Source: Salinicola halophilus
GTDB lineage: Bacteria > Pseudomonadota > Gammaproteobacteria > Pseudomonadales > Halomonadaceae
Direction of reading: 5' to 3'
Length of the DNA stretch: 64,000 bases
Assembly (NCBI RefSeq): GCF_003206155.1
Contig: NZ_PZJV01000001.1
Span: 144,018 to 208,017, forward strand
Both the position numbers and the translations under genes were made by a program. Shown in pieces: positions 10,304 through 20,042 of this stretch; position 1 is the first letter of the stretch; each line of letters opens with the position of its first letter. Below the pieces are notes generated by a model. The model had not been told where the DNA came from, searched no databases, and was given only the letters and a program-made list of their open reading frames with translations.

Positions 10304-11536
10304 ATGATCGATACATCTGTCATCGTGGTCGGCGTCGTCATGTTCACCGCCATCGTGCTAGGGCTGGTGGGCGTGATTCTGGCCGCGCGAAGCCGACTGG
10401 TCAGCAGCGGCGACGTCTCCATCGAGATCAACGGCGACCCCGACAATACCGTGACCACGCAGGCCGGCGGCAAGCTGCTGCAGACGCTGGCCGCCAACGG
10501 CATCTTTCTCTCTTCCGCCTGTGGCGGCGGCGGCTCCTGCGCGCAGTGCAAGTGCCAGGTCGAAGAGGGCGGCGGCTCGATCCTGCCGACGGAAGAGTCC
10601 CACTTCACCATGCGCGAGAAGAAGGAGGGCTGGCGGCTCTCCTGCCAGGTGCCGGTGAAGCAGGACATGAAGGTGCAGGTGCCGGAGGAGGTCTTCGGCG
10701 TCAAGAAGTGGGAGTGTGAAGTCGTCGAAAACCCCAACGTCGCGACCTTCATCAAGGAGCTCAACCTGAAGCTCCCCGAAGGTGAAGAAGTGGCGTTCCG
10801 CGCCGGCGGCTACGTGCAGCTGGTGGCACCGCCTTACGACGTCAAGTTCTCCGACTTCGAGATCGAAGAGGAGTACCGGGGCGATTGGGAGAAGTTCAAG
10901 CTTTTCGACGTCTCCCACAAGAATGACGAAGAGATCATCCGCGCCTACTCGATGGCGAACTATCCCGAAGAGAAAGGGATTTTGAAGTTCAACATCCGTA
11001 TCGCGACGCCGCCGCCCAACTCGAGCCATCCGCCGGGGCTGATGTCGACCTATGTCTTCGCCCTCAAGCCGGGTGACAAGGTGACCGTGATGGGCCCGTT
11101 CGGGGAGTTCTTCGCCAAGGATACCGACGCCGAGATGGTCTTCATCGGTGGCGGTGCCGGAATGGCGCCGATGCGAAGCCATATCTTCGATCAGCTCAAG
11201 CGGCTGAAGTCCTCGCGCAAGATGTCGTTCTGGTACGGCGCTCGTTCCTGGCGGGAGACGTTCTACAACGAAGAGTACGACCAGCTGGCCGAGGAGTTCG
11301 ACAACTTCGACTGGCATCTGGCGCTCTCGGATCCGCTTCCCGAAGACAATTGGGAAGGGGCGACCGGCTTCATTCACAACGTGCTTTACGAGAACTATCT
11401 CAAGGATCACCCGGCGCCAGAGGATTGCGAGTACTACATGTGCGGACCGCCGATGATGAACGCCTCGGTGATCAAGATGCTGACCGATCTCGGCGTCGAG
11501 CCGGAGAACATCATGCTGGATGACTTCGGCGGATGA
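10304..11536 (+). CDS. nqrF: Na+-NQR subunit F
   Basis: NqrF is the NADH-oxidising entry subunit. The 410-residue product begins with a membrane anchor (about residues 3-25), followed by a ferredoxin-type [2Fe-2S] domain whose cysteines lie in [12 protein letters not shown], and then a ferredoxin-reductase domain with the FAD motif RAYSMANY, the nucleotide motif [12 protein letters not shown] and the C-terminal YYMCGPPMM. Length and domain order match the family. Its stop overlaps the start of apbE (ATGA), tying synthesis of the flavin transferase to the complex. Confidence 0.97.
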   Translation: MIDTSVIVVGVVMFTAIVLGLVGVILAARSRLVSSGDVSIEINGDPDNTVTTQAGGKLLQTLAANGIFLSSACGGGGSCAQCKCQVEEGGGSILPTEESHFTMREKKEGWRLSCQVPVKQDMKVQVPEEVFGVKKWECEVVENPNVATFIKELNLKLPEGEEVAFRAGGYVQLVAPPYDVKFSDFEIEEEYRGDWEKFKLFDVSHKNDEEIIRAYSMANYPEEKGILKFNIRIATPPPNSSHPPGLMSTYVFALKPGDKVTVMGPFGEFFAKDTDAEMVFIGGGAGMAPMRSHIFDQLKRLKSSRKMSFWYGARSWRETFYNEEYDQLAEEFDNFDWHLALSDPLPEDNWEGATGFIHNVLYENYLKDHPAPEDCEYYMCGPPMMNASVIKMLTDLGVEPENIMLDDFGG

Positions 11537-12573
11537 TCGAAGCGTCAACGCGCAGACCGACAGGGCCGATCCTTCTGGGGTTGGCCCTGCTGCTGTTGGT
11601 CATGCTGACGGCCTGCGAGCGTGAGCCGCAGTCCTACCGACTCGAAGGGCCCATCTTCGGCACCGGGTTCCACGTTACCTTCTTCGGCGATTACGACGAT
11701 GCCCGTCTGGATACGATCGAGACGCGCGTCAAGGCGTCGCTGGACCACGTGGATCAGTTGATGTCGACCTACAAGACGGACTCCGAGCTCTCCCGGTTCA
11801 ATCGGGCGCCGGTGGGGGAGCCTGTCTCGCTGTCTCCGGAGACGGCGGATGTCGTGCGCGAGTCGATCCGTCTCGGCGAGATGTCTGACGGCGCATTCGA
11901 TGTCACCGTCGGCGCGGTCGTGAATCTCTGGGGCTTCGGCCCGGACAAGCATCCCGACCGCGTGCCGGGTCAGGCGGCGATCGACGAGGCGCTGGCCAAC
12001 GTCGACTATCATGCCCTTGAGCTCGACGGTAATACGCTGACCAAGACCCGGCCTGTCTACGTCGATCTTTCGTCGATCGCCAAGGGTTACGGCGTGGATG
12101 CCGTCGCCCGAACGCTCGATGAGCTCGATATCACGCGCTATCTGGTCGAGGTGGGCGGAGAGATCCGTTCGCGAGGTGACAAGCCCGGCGGTGAGCCTTG
12201 GCGGGTCGCCGTGGAGAAGCCGGTCTCGAACGAGCGAAGCGTGCAGCGTATCATCGAGCTCGACGACGCCGCGGTCGCGACCTCTGGAGACTATCGCAAT
12301 TACTTCGAAGAAGACGGCAAGCGCTATTCGCACACCATCGATCCGCGCACGGGGCGTCCCGTCACGCATCACCTGGTATCGGTGACCGTCATCGCCGACG
12401 ACTGCATGACCGCTGACGGACTCGCCACCGCCATCGACGTACTCGGCCCCGAGGCCGGGTTCGGCATGGCGCAGCGGGAGAACCTGGCGGTCTATCTCGT
12501 GGTCAAGACCGCGAATGGCTTCGAAACGCGCACCTCGAAAGCGTTCGAAGACTTTCTTCAGGATACCGACTGA
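11533..12573 (+). CDS. apbE: FAD:protein FMN transferase ApbE (lipoprotein)
   Basis: ApbE uses FAD to attach FMN to threonine in the SGAT motifs of NqrB and NqrC. The 346-residue product has a lipoprotein signal ending in the lipobox LTAC (Cys28), so it should be anchored in the periplasm. Family motifs are [21 protein letters not shown], the [10 protein letters not shown] loop and [14 protein letters not shown]. It overlaps nqrF by 4 bases and is followed by nqrM, the usual arrangement for nqr operons. Confidence 0.95.
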   Translation: MIEASTRRPTGPILLGLALLLLVMLTACEREPQSYRLEGPIFGTGFHVTFFGDYDDARLDTIETRVKASLDHVDQLMSTYKTDSELSRFNRAPVGEPVSLSPETADVVRESIRLGEMSDGAFDVTVGAVVNLWGFGPDKHPDRVPGQAAIDEALANVDYHALELDGNTLTKTRPVYVDLSSIAKGYGVDAVARTLDELDITRYLVEVGGEIRSRGDKPGGEPWRVAVEKPVSNERSVQRIIELDDAAVATSGDYRNYFEEDGKRYSHTIDPRTGRPVTHHLVSVTVIADDCMTADGLATAIDVLGPEAGFGMAQRENLAVYLVVKTANGFETRTSKAFEDFLQDTD

Positions 12574-12629
12574 ACCTCGAGACTCGCTGACGGCGTACGC
12601 TGTGAGGTCAGGCATAGAGGAGACACTTC

Positions 12630-12887
12630 ATGACGATCTGGATTCTGGCTTTTGCGGTCATGCTGTTGCTGACGGCGGGGATGGCAGTGGGCGTCATCGT
12701 TGGCCGCAAGCCCATCGCCGGTTCCTGCGGTGGGCTCAACAATCTCGGGCTGAAAGACGGCTGCGACATCTGCGGCGGTAACGATCAAGTCTGCGAAGAA
12801 GAAAGCCGCAAGAACGTGACGAGCGCTCAGCGTCGCAGCGACGAGAACCGCGGTGCCGATCTCGGCTACGACGCGATCAAGCGCTGA
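12630..12887 (+). CDS. nqrM: Na+-NQR assembly factor NqrM
   Basis: NqrM (formerly DUF539) is required for Na+-NQR maturation, probably by delivering iron to the cysteines of NqrD and NqrE. The 85-residue product has one N-terminal membrane helix (about residues 3-24) followed by a four-cysteine region (SCGGLNNLG, then DGCDICGG, then QVC), the pattern of the family, and a polar tail. A GAGGAG site precedes the ATG. It lies directly after apbE, as in other nqr loci. Confidence 0.93.
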   Translation: MTIWILAFAVMLLLTAGMAVGVIVGRKPIAGSCGGLNNLGLKDGCDICGGNDQVCEEESRKNVTSAQRRSDENRGADLGYDAIKR

Positions 12888-12953
12888 CGCTCGCCTCGCC
12901 GACGGCGGAGAAGACTCACCGTTTCAAGCTACGCTAAGGAGCAGGCGGAACCC

Positions 12954-14345
12954 ATGGCAGTTTCTCAATACGACGTCGTCGTGATCGGCTCGGGGCCGGC
13001 GGGCGAGAGCGCCGCGATCAACGCGGCCAAGCACGGTAAGCGAGTGGCCGTGATCGAACGACAGTCGTCGGTCGGTGGCAACTGTACGCACTGGGGGACC
13101 ATCCCCTCGAAGTCGCTGCGCCACCAGGTCAAACAGATCATGCAGTTCAACACCAACCGCATGTTCCGCGATATCGGCGAACCGCGCTGGTTCTCCATTC
13201 CTCGAGTGCTCGAGCGCTCTCGCGTCACCATCGACCAGCAGGTCGAGCTGCGTACCAAGTTCTACTCGCGCAATCGCATCGATCTCTATTTCGGCGTTGC
13301 TCGCTTTCGCGACGACAACACCGTCGTGGTCCGGGACAACCATGAAGGCGTAGAGGAGCTGAGCGCGCCGCAATTCGTCATTGCGACCGGTTCCCGGCCC
13401 TATCGGCCGGCGGACGTCAATTTCCGCCACCCGCGTATTTACTGCTCCGATACCATCCTGGGTCTCTCGCACACGCCGCGGACCATGATCATCTATGGCG
13501 CCGGCGTCATCGGGTCGGAGTACGCCTCGATCTTCTCTGGACTCGGGGTCAAGGTCGACCTGATCGATACCCGTGAACGACTGCTGTCGTTCCTGGACGA
13601 CGAGATCAGCGACGCGCTCTCCTACGAGCTTCGCAACAACGGCGTGCTGATCCGTCACAACGAAGCGTATCGCAGCGTCGAGGGTGACGAATCGGGCGTA
13701 GTGGTCAACCTGGAGTCCGGCAAGCGGCTGCGAGCGGATGCTTTTCTCTGGGCGAACGGCCGCACCGGCAATACCGACGAGCTGGGTCTCGAGAACGTCG
13801 GCCTGGAGCCGAACGGACGCGGGCAACTGCAGGTGGACGAGCACTACCGCACGGCGGTTTCGCACGTTTCTGCCGTAGGCGACGTCATCGGCTGGCCGAG
13901 TCTGGCGAGTGCCGCGTACGATCAGGGGCGTAGCGCCAGCGACGAGTTCCTGGGCGAGGCGTTTCGCTACGTCGACGACATTCCCACCGGTATCTACACC
14001 ATTCCCGAGATCAGTTCGGTGGGCAAGACCGAGCGCGAGCTGACCGAATCGAAGGTGCCCTACGAAGTGGCACAGGCGTTCTTCAAGGACACCGCCCGCG
14101 CGCAGATCACCGGTGACACCGCCGGCATGCTCAAGATCCTGTTCCATCGCGAGACGCTGGAGATTCTGGGCATCCACTGCTTCGGCGATCAGGCGTCCGA
14201 GATCGTGCATATCGGGCAGGCCATCATGCAGCAGAAGGGCGAGGCCAACACGCTGCGGTACTTCATCAATACCACCTTCAACTATCCCACTATGGCGGAG
14301 GCGTACCGTATCGCCGCGCAGAACGGCCTCAATCGACTGTTCTGA
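12954..14345 (+). CDS. sthA: Soluble pyridine nucleotide transhydrogenase
   Basis: SthA is a cytoplasmic FAD enzyme that moves reducing equivalents between NADPH and NAD+. The 463-residue product has the FAD motif [10 protein letters not shown] at its start and a second nucleotide motif [12 protein letters not shown] near residue 183. The redox-disulfide site of related reductases is degraded to [11 protein letters not shown], with threonine in place of the second cysteine; this is a hallmark that separates SthA from lipoamide dehydrogenase. A C-terminal dimerisation domain follows. Its place beside nqr links NADPH surplus to the NADH-consuming sodium pump (inference). Confidence 0.95.
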   Translation: MAVSQYDVVVIGSGPAGESAAINAAKHGKRVAVIERQSSVGGNCTHWGTIPSKSLRHQVKQIMQFNTNRMFRDIGEPRWFSIPRVLERSRVTIDQQVELRTKFYSRNRIDLYFGVARFRDDNTVVVRDNHEGVEELSAPQFVIATGSRPYRPADVNFRHPRIYCSDTILGLSHTPRTMIIYGAGVIGSEYASIFSGLGVKVDLIDTRERLLSFLDDEISDALSYELRNNGVLIRHNEAYRSVEGDESGVVVNLESGKRLRADAFLWANGRTGNTDELGLENVGLEPNGRGQLQVDEHYRTAVSHVSAVGDVIGWPSLASAAYDQGRSASDEFLGEAFRYVDDIPTGIYTIPEISSVGKTERELTESKVPYEVAQAFFKDTARAQITGDTAGMLKILFHRETLEILGIHCFGDQASEIVHIGQAIMQQKGEANTLRYFINTTFNYPTMAEAYRIAAQNGLNRLF

Positions 14346-14355
14346 ACGACGCCAA

Positions 14356-14392
14356 CGAGCCCGCACCCGACGGCCCACCCAAGGCGGGCTCG
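14356..14392 (+). terminator. Possible terminator after sthA
   Basis: CGAGCCCGC (14356-14364) pairs with GCGGGCTCG (14384-14392) across a 19-base loop, 13 bases after sthA. No T run follows, so it may be a weak or Rho-assisted terminator between sthA and the convergent tus-like gene. Confidence 0.35.
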
Positions 14393-14447
14393 TCGGCTCG
14401 TCACCCCGTCGCCAAGTCACGGGGCTTCTGACGTCACGCTTGGCGGA

Positions 14448-15371
14448 TCAGGTTTCGCCCTCGTGACTTGCCTTCTCCCGTTCGCGCTCCTCGGCAAGCT
14501 GTAGTGACGGATTGCGATAGCGATAGACCCGCAGGCTGGGTAGAAACGGCGTCTCTTCGATCTTCTGATCCGAACGTTTGGCTCGCGTTCGCGTGGCCGG
14601 CGGCGCGATCGCCGGATCGTTGCGGTGAGGTAGCTTGAGCGTCGGGTCGGGAATGAACAGCGGCAGCGGCAGATTCATTGCTCGACGCATGCGACCGTCT
14701 TCCAGCGCCTCACGGAAAAAGAGATTGGCGCGCATCACCGGCGCTTGCTGCTGAATCTGCGCCAACGGTTCGCCATCGGGAATGTCACCGAGTTTTCGCA
14801 GCTGAATGCGGATGTGCGAGGCGTCGACGTCCATGCGTTTGAGCTTGGCTTCGGCCTCGGCGACGCTTAGCCGCTTGATCGAACGTCCGCTGGTGTACCA
14901 GGCGAGCCTGACCTTGGCCAGTGGTGCATCCGCAATGGGCAGGTGACGCCAGCACTGCTTGAGATGCAGCCGGGCGAGTCCCTGGCCGCGCAGGTGGTCG
15001 TGAAGGATCGGGTGACGAAACGGAAGGACTGCCTTGGCCTCGGCGATCAGTTTGGGCGCGGCGTCGCGAATCCGTTTGAGCGTCGCCGCGAATCGCGTCT
15101 TCTCCACGTTGACCGCGTGGACGAACGCCATGAGTGCCTCGTCGGCGACGATCATCGCGACGTAAGTGCGCGTTTCGCGCCCATCCTGGCCGTCCTGATA
15201 CCAGAAGTCGGTGAGGGCGCGCCGAAGCCACTGGGCATCGATCGGTTCGTCGCCCAGGGCCCAGGCCGGAGACGGCGAGGCGGCATAGGCATCCGCCAGG
15301 CGCACGACCGCATCGATGAGTCGGTCGAAATCCGCCTCGAGTTCGGCAAGCAGCTGGTATTGGGGGTCCAT
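14448..15371 (-). CDS. tus: Tus-like replication terminus site-binding protein
   Basis: Tus binds Ter sites and blocks replication forks in one direction. This 307-residue product matches E. coli Tus (309) in length and aligns by eye: [12 protein letters not shown] with IQHINKLKTTF; the LHDHL region with VHRHL, placing His124 on the His144 that forms the fork lock; [14 protein letters not shown] with RFGWANKHIIKNL; and [13 protein letters not shown] with VQHACPTPLIALI. The C-terminal SLRVYRYR matches the last strand. The protein is basic and lysine/arginine-rich, as expected for DNA binding. Overall identity is low, so the true site sequence is probably not the E. coli one. The start has only a weak ribosome site. 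Confidence 0.75.
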   Translation of the reverse strand: MDPQYQLLAELEADFDRLIDAVVRLADAYAASPSPAWALGDEPIDAQWLRRALTDFWYQDGQDGRETRTYVAMIVADEALMAFVHAVNVEKTRFAATLKRIRDAAPKLIAEAKAVLPFRHPILHDHLRGQGLARLHLKQCWRHLPIADAPLAKVRLAWYTSGRSIKRLSVAEAEAKLKRMDVDASHIRIQLRKLGDIPDGEPLAQIQQQAPVMRANLFFREALEDGRMRRAMNLPLPLFIPDPTLKLPHRNDPAIAPPATRTRAKRSDQKIEETPFLPSLRVYRYRNPSLQLAEEREREKASHEGET

Positions 15372-15387
15372 GATCGGTCTCGCGTGT

Positions 15388-15403
15388 CGTTATACCGTTA
15401 TCT
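15388..15403. promoter_or_regulatory. 8-bp tandem repeat upstream of the tus-like gene
   Basis: CGTTATACCGTTATCT is an AT-rich, near-perfect tandem repeat of period 8 (CGTTAT at 15388-15393 and again at 15396-15401), 17 bases upstream of the start codon in otherwise GC-rich DNA. In E. coli a Ter site overlaps the tus promoter and gives autoregulation; this is the best local candidate for an equivalent operator, but it does not resemble the E. coli Ter consensus. Confidence 0.3.
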
Positions 15404-15583
15404 TACTGATTGTTTGAGATATCGGGAAAGGGGTTTCAGAGGAAAGCCACTGGCGAAGTCTTTCGACGCATTTCTGGCGGGTAGGGAGTCGCTTTTTCCG
15501 CGCTTCGGGCGAGTCACGAAGAAGCCTCTCGCCGTCGAGTGAATCGACGATGAGAGGCGGCTATCGGCTATCGACGATTTGGC

Positions 15584-16483
15584 TCAGCGATCGCGGTAGC
15601 GTTTGGTGAGATCTCCGTAGGCATCGATACGTCGGTCGCGTAGGTAGGGCCACATGCGACGAACCTGTTCGCTTTTCGATAGATCCAGCTCGACCAGCAG
15701 ATTCTCGCTCTCCTCGCCGGCGTGGGCCAGGAGCTCGCCCTGCGGCCCGCAGATGAAACTGCCGCCCCAGAAGTCGATCCCCTCGCTGACCTGGGTCAGG
15801 TCGGGCTCGTGGCCGACACGGTTGGCGACGATCACCGGCAGACCGTTGGCGACGCCGTGCGAGCGCTGAATCAGGGTCCAGGCGTCCTTCTGGCGCTGTT
15901 TTTCCGGTTGGTCGTCCGGCGGATGCCAACCGATGGCCGTCGGGTAGAGCAGCAGCTCGGCACCGGCGAGCGCCATGAGGCGCGCGGCCTCGGGGTACCA
16001 CTGGTCCCAGCAGACCAGGACGCCGAGACGACCCACCGAGGTCTCGATCGGCTCGAAGCCCTGCTCACCGTCACTGTCGCCGGGGGTGAAGTAGAACTTC
16101 TCGTAGAACCCCGGATCGTCGGGGATATGCATCTTGCGATAGTGGCCGACGCGACCGCGAGCACGGTCCATCACCACGGCCGTGTTGTGATAGATCCCCG
16201 GGGCGCGACGCTCGAAGATCGAGCCGACGATAACGATGTCGAGCTCTCGTGCCAACGATTCGAGGCGCTGCGCGGTGGGGCCGTCGAGCGGCTCGGCGAG
16301 ATCGAAGAGCTCGGCATCCTCGCACTGGCAGAAGTAGTGCGTGGCATGGAGCTCTTGAAGCATCACCAGTTCGGCGCCCTGGGCGGCGAGTTCGCGAATC
16401 CCGGCTTCGCTGACTTCCAGGCTGCGCGACTTTTCCGGCCACGCCTGCTGCTGTACCAGACCGACCTTGAGTGTCTTGGCCAT
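15584..16483 (-). CDS. aguB: N-carbamoylputrescine amidase
   Basis: AguB hydrolyses N-carbamoylputrescine to putrescine, CO2 and ammonia, the second step of the agmatine deiminase route. The 299-residue nitrilase-fold protein shows the Glu-Lys-Cys triad: Glu44 (LQELHATHYFCQ), Lys117 (HYRKMHIPDDP) and Cys158 (VLVCWDQWYPEAAR). It follows aguA on the same strand after a 160-base gap that contains a perfect inverted repeat, CTACCG-CAAAA-CGGTAG, at 16546-16562; this could be an operator or an attenuating hairpin, and the two genes may not be a simple operon. The ATG at 16483 has a GGAGGAG site. Confidence 0.93.
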   Translation of the reverse strand: MAKTLKVGLVQQQAWPEKSRSLEVSEAGIRELAAQGAELVMLQELHATHYFCQCEDAELFDLAEPLDGPTAQRLESLARELDIVIVGSIFERRAPGIYHNTAVVMDRARGRVGHYRKMHIPDDPGFYEKFYFTPGDSDGEQGFEPIETSVGRLGVLVCWDQWYPEAARLMALAGAELLLYPTAIGWHPPDDQPEKQRQKDAWTLIQRSHGVANGLPVIVANRVGHEPDLTQVSEGIDFWGGSFICGPQGELLAHAGEESENLLVELDLSKSEQVRRMWPYLRDRRIDAYGDLTKRYRDR

Positions 16484-16643
16484 GCGGTCTCCTCCCGTCA
16501 GGCTGTATCGATGGGGTGCGGATCACACCCGAAATCGCTTCGATCCTACCGCAAAACGGTAGCGAAACGCTGCGCAATCACCGCGATTGTTGTGGCGCGT
16601 TTCTACCGCGCTGATTCGCGCCAGATCTTGATCGCGACGGGGA

Positions 16644-17714
16644 TTAGAGGACGTCGGCATCCGGCTCCTCGTCCGGCGTCGCGGCGAGAGTGCCCCTTGG
16701 CAGTTGCATCGTCAGGCAGTGCAGGCTGCCGTGCTGGCGGATGACGGCGCGACAGTCGATGGGCACGATGTCGCGGCCCGGAAATGCCTCGTGGAGTACC
16801 GTCAGCGCGCGAAAATCGGCCGGATCGGCATAGGTCGGCACAAGCACGGCGTCGTTGAGGATCAGGAAATTGGCGTAAGTGGCCGGCAGTCGGTGGCCGT
16901 CGTCGGGATCGAAGCAGGCGCGGGGCCAGGGCAGCGCCAGCAGGCGATAGGGCGAACCATCCTCCCGGCGCAAGGACTCGAGCTCCGCTTCCATTGCCTG
17001 CAGCGCCGCGTAGTGAGGATCCTGCGGATCGTCGCAGCGCACATAGGCGATCGTGGAGGGATCGCAAAAGCGGGCCAGGGTATCGATATGGCTATCCGTG
17101 TCGTCACCCTCGAGATGCCCGTTTTCCAGCCAGAGCACTCGAGAAACGCCGAAGTCGGTTTTCAGTCGACGTTCGATCGACTCTCGCGACGCCGTCGGAT
17201 TGCGATTGGGGTTGAGTAGGCAGGCGCTGGTGGTCAGCAGCGTGCCCTCACCGTCGGCTTCGATGCCGCCGCCTTCGAGCACCCAGTCACGTGCCTCCAG
17301 CGGCGCTGCGAAGATGCCGGCGGCATGCAGCGAGCGGGTGAGACGGTTGTCGCGCGCGGCGGGAAACTTGCCGCCCCAGCCGGTAAAGACGAAGTCGAGC
17401 AGCGTCGGACTACCGTCGCGCTCGATAGCGATGGGGCCATGATCCCGCGCCCAGGTGTCGTCGCTTGCGGCAATAACGAACCGGCACCGCGACGCCGGCA
17501 CGCCAAGATGCGTGAAGCGAATCGTGAGGCGTGCCTGCTGTGCGGCGTTGTGAATCGTGACTAGTACCGTCTGATAGCGAGTGATCGCCACCACCATGGC
17601 TTCGAGCGTGGCTTCGATATGATCGATCATCGACGCCCAGTCGCTCTCCGGCGTCGGCCAGGTCAGCTGTATGGCGTCCTGCGGATGCCACTCGGGCAGC
17701 AGACGTGGCGACAT
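16644..17714 (-). CDS. aguA: Agmatine deiminase
   Basis: AguA converts agmatine to N-carbamoylputrescine and ammonia, feeding AguB encoded just downstream to make putrescine. The 356-residue product has the pentein-fold family pattern: WHPQDAIQLTWP at the start, WARDHGPI in the first third, EGGGIEADGEGTLL, NGHLEGDDTDSHID, and the catalytic cysteine near residue 333 in HGSLHCLT. I chose the ATG at 17714 (GGAG site 8 bases upstream); an in-frame start at 17804 would add 30 unconserved residues. It diverges from the lol genes. Confidence 0.93.
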   Translation of the reverse strand: MSPRLLPEWHPQDAIQLTWPTPESDWASMIDHIEATLEAMVVAITRYQTVLVTIHNAAQQARLTIRFTHLGVPASRCRFVIAASDDTWARDHGPIAIERDGSPTLLDFVFTGWGGKFPAARDNRLTRSLHAAGIFAAPLEARDWVLEGGGIEADGEGTLLTTSACLLNPNRNPTASRESIERRLKTDFGVSRVLWLENGHLEGDDTDSHIDTLARFCDPSTIAYVRCDDPQDPHYAALQAMEAELESLRREDGSPYRLLALPWPRACFDPDDGHRLPATYANFLILNDAVLVPTYADPADFRALTVLHEAFPGRDIVPIDCRAVIRQHGSLHCLTMQLPRGTLAATPDEEPDADVL

Positions 17715-17912
17715 GGGCGTTCTCCGAAAGGGCGTCGACGGTGGGAAGGGCGAGCGCCACCGGCTCGCGGAGCGAAATTGTAGGGCCTGGTACCGATGAT
17801 GCAAGCCTTTCGACAGCGCACGCAGTGAGCGCAGGAAGCGGCGCGCGAGGCGCGAACCAGCGTGAGCCCGCTCGCCCGGTGTCGGAAGGGAGCGACGGCG
17901 CCAGCGAGGCGT

Positions 17913-17940
17913 TTGCGGCAGGGGGTAAAACCCGTAACAT
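17913..17940 (+). promoter_or_regulatory. Candidate promoter of the lol operon
   Basis: TTGCGG (17913-17918) and TAACAT (17935-17940) are spaced by 16 bp, placing a start near 17947, about 23 bases before the first lol start codon. Both hexamers match the sigma-70 consensus in four of six positions. Confidence 0.4.
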
Positions 17941-17969
17941 GAGCCGCTGCTGACAAGGATGCGATCCCA

Positions 17970-19211
17970 ATGCTCGACCGTTTACCCTTTCTACTGGGCC
18001 TGAGATACGTCAGGGCCAAACGCCGCAACCATTTCATCTCCTTCATTTCTCTGACATCGATGCTGGGGCTCGCGCTCGGCGTGGCGGTGCTCATTCTGGT
18101 GCTGTCGGTCATGAACGGCTTCGATCACGAGCTGCGGACCCGAGTGCTGGGCATGGTGCCGCACACCCGCATCGAGGAGCAGGGCGGGATGCGCGACTGG
18201 AAGGCGCTGGCCGAGCGAGTCAGCCAGCACCGCCATGTCCAGGCTGCCGCCCCCTACGTCGAGCAGCAGGGCATGTTCTCCGCTCAAGGGCGGACTCAGG
18301 GCGCGATGGTCACCGGTATCGAGCCGGACTACGAGCGTCACGTCTCGATCATCGATCAGCACATGCAGGCGGGTAGCCTCGATGACTTGCGCGGGGGCAG
18401 CTGGAACGTGGTGCTCGGCAGTTTGCTCGCGCGCAATCTCGGGGTCAGCGTGGGCGATCGCGTCACCCTGCTGGTGCCGGAGGCGTCGATCACGCCGGGC
18501 GGGGTCTTCCCTCGACTCAAGCGTTTCACTGTCAGCGGTATCTTCAGCGTCGGCGCCGATCTCGACGCCAATCTCGCCTATGCGAGCATGGGCGACATGC
18601 AGACGCTGGCGCGCATGGGTGACGATATCGGCGGGCTACGACTGGAGCTCGACGATCTCTTCGAAGCGGGCCCGGTCACGCGAGACATCGTCTCGAACCT
18701 CGGCGCCGGCTATCGCGGCATGGACTGGACCTACACGCACGGCAATCTGTTTCAGGCGATCCAGATGGAGAAGCACATGATCGGCCTGCTGCTGATGGTC
18801 ATCGTGGCGGTGGCAGCGTTCAACATCGTTTCCACCCTGGTCATGGTGGTCACCGACAAGCACGCCGACATCGCGATTCTGCGCACCATCGGCGCGACGC
18901 CGAAATCGATCATGGGCATCTTCGTGGTGCAGGGGATGGCGATCGGCCTCATCGGCATGGTGATCGGTGTGGTCGCAGGCATCGTGCTGGCGTTGAGCAT
19001 CTCCGACATCATCGCCTGGGTTCAGGCCGTCACCGGCATTCAGTTCCTCGACCCCAACGTCTATTTCATCAGCTATCTGCCCTCGCGACTCGAGTGGAGC
19101 GACGTGGGTGTCATCGTCTCCAGCGCTTTCGGTCTGACGTTCCTGTCGACGCTCTACCCGGCATGGCGCGCGGCGCGTATTCAACCGGCCGAGGTCCTGC
19201 GCTATGAGTGA
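17970..19211 (+). CDS. Lipoprotein-releasing permease, LolC/LolF type
   Basis: This inner-membrane permease extracts lipoproteins and hands them to the periplasmic carrier LolA, powered by LolD. The 413-residue product has a first membrane helix near residues 25-50, a large periplasmic domain, and three C-terminal helices, ending with the family motif LSTLYPAWRAARIQPAEVLRYE. A segment with TPGGVFPRLKRF corresponds in position to the LolC hook that binds LolA and that LolE lacks. Only this one permease gene is next to lolD; no lolE is present nearby, so a homodimeric LolF-type permease is possible. It overlaps lolD by 8 bases. Confidence 0.9.
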   Translation: MLDRLPFLLGLRYVRAKRRNHFISFISLTSMLGLALGVAVLILVLSVMNGFDHELRTRVLGMVPHTRIEEQGGMRDWKALAERVSQHRHVQAAAPYVEQQGMFSAQGRTQGAMVTGIEPDYERHVSIIDQHMQAGSLDDLRGGSWNVVLGSLLARNLGVSVGDRVTLLVPEASITPGGVFPRLKRFTVSGIFSVGADLDANLAYASMGDMQTLARMGDDIGGLRLELDDLFEAGPVTRDIVSNLGAGYRGMDWTYTHGNLFQAIQMEKHMIGLLLMVIVAVAAFNIVSTLVMVVTDKHADIAILRTIGATPKSIMGIFVVQGMAIGLIGMVIGVVAGIVLALSISDIIAWVQAVTGIQFLDPNVYFISYLPSRLEWSDVGVIVSSAFGLTFLSTLYPAWRAARIQPAEVLRYE

Positions 19212-19920
19212 TATTCACGTCGAATCTCGCGCCCCCAAGGAGAGCGCCATCATGCTCGACTGCCGTCAGTTGACCCGAACCTACAGCGAAGGGCCGCAGA
19301 ATCTCACCGTGCTCGATCATCTCGATCTGCAGGTGCGAGCCGGCGAGCGCGTGGCAGTCGTGGGCAGTTCCGGGTCGGGCAAGACAACGCTGCTCAACCT
19401 GCTGGGCGGCCTCGACCGCCCGACGGATGGCGAGATCGTCATCGGCGGACAGTCGCTGGCGGGGCTCGGCGAGGCGGATCTGGGACGGTTTCGCAATCGC
19501 TACATCGGCTTCGTTTACCAGTTCCATCATCTGCTGGCAGAGTTCACGGCGGCAGAGAACGTCGCCCTGCCGCTGATCGTTCGCGGCCAGTCGCGCAAGG
19601 CGGCCACCGAGCGGGCCATGCAGCTGCTCGAACGGGTGGGCATGGGGCCGCGAGGAGCACACAAGCCGGGCGAGCTTTCCGGCGGCGAGCGTCAGCGCGT
19701 CGCCATCGCCCGCGCCCTGGTCACCGACCCGAGTCTGGTGCTGATGGACGAGCCCACCGGCAATCTCGATCAGACCACCGCGGCCAACATTCTGGCGATG
19801 ATGGACGAACTCGCCACGACCACGGAGTGCGCTTTCATCGTGGTCACCCACGATCTCTCTCTGGCGGCCCATCAGGACCGCATGCTGCGCCTGGATCAGG
19901 GGAAGCTCACCCCCGCCTAG
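19204..19920 (+). CDS. lolD: Lipoprotein-releasing system ATPase LolD
   Basis: LolD is the ABC ATPase driving release of outer-membrane lipoproteins from the inner membrane. The 238-residue product shows Walker A GSSGSGKTT, the signature LSGGERQRVAIARAL and Walker B LVLMDEPTG, with the LolD-typical FVYQFHHLLAEFTAAENVALPL. Two starts are credible: the ATG at 19204 overlapping the permease gene, and the ATG at 19252, which has a better AAGGAG site 9 bases upstream and matches the usual N-terminus more closely (222 residues). A hairpin terminator follows. Confidence 0.94.
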   Translation: MSDIHVESRAPKESAIMLDCRQLTRTYSEGPQNLTVLDHLDLQVRAGERVAVVGSSGSGKTTLLNLLGGLDRPTDGEIVIGGQSLAGLGEADLGRFRNRYIGFVYQFHHLLAEFTAAENVALPLIVRGQSRKAATERAMQLLERVGMGPRGAHKPGELSGGERQRVAIARALVTDPSLVLMDEPTGNLDQTTAANILAMMDELATTTECAFIVVTHDLSLAAHQDRMLRLDQGKLTPA

Positions 19921-19961
19921 TGTCGCCATTGCGACGGACTGACGTCGCCTCGCTAAAGCCG

Positions 19962-19997
19962 ACGCCGCCCTGGACGATCAACAGTCCAGGGCGGCGT
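19962..19997 (+). terminator. Terminator after lolD (convergent)
   Basis: A 14-bp perfect stem (19962-19975 with 19984-19997; arms beginning ACGCCGCCC) with an 8-base loop lies 42 bases after lolD and before the end of the convergent DUF2062 gene. The 3' side reads TGTCGT, a poor T run. It could serve both transcripts. Confidence 0.6.
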
Positions 19998-20042
19998 TGT
20001 CGTATCGGGTCTACATCCGGTATCGGCAATCCCTGCCCTGGG

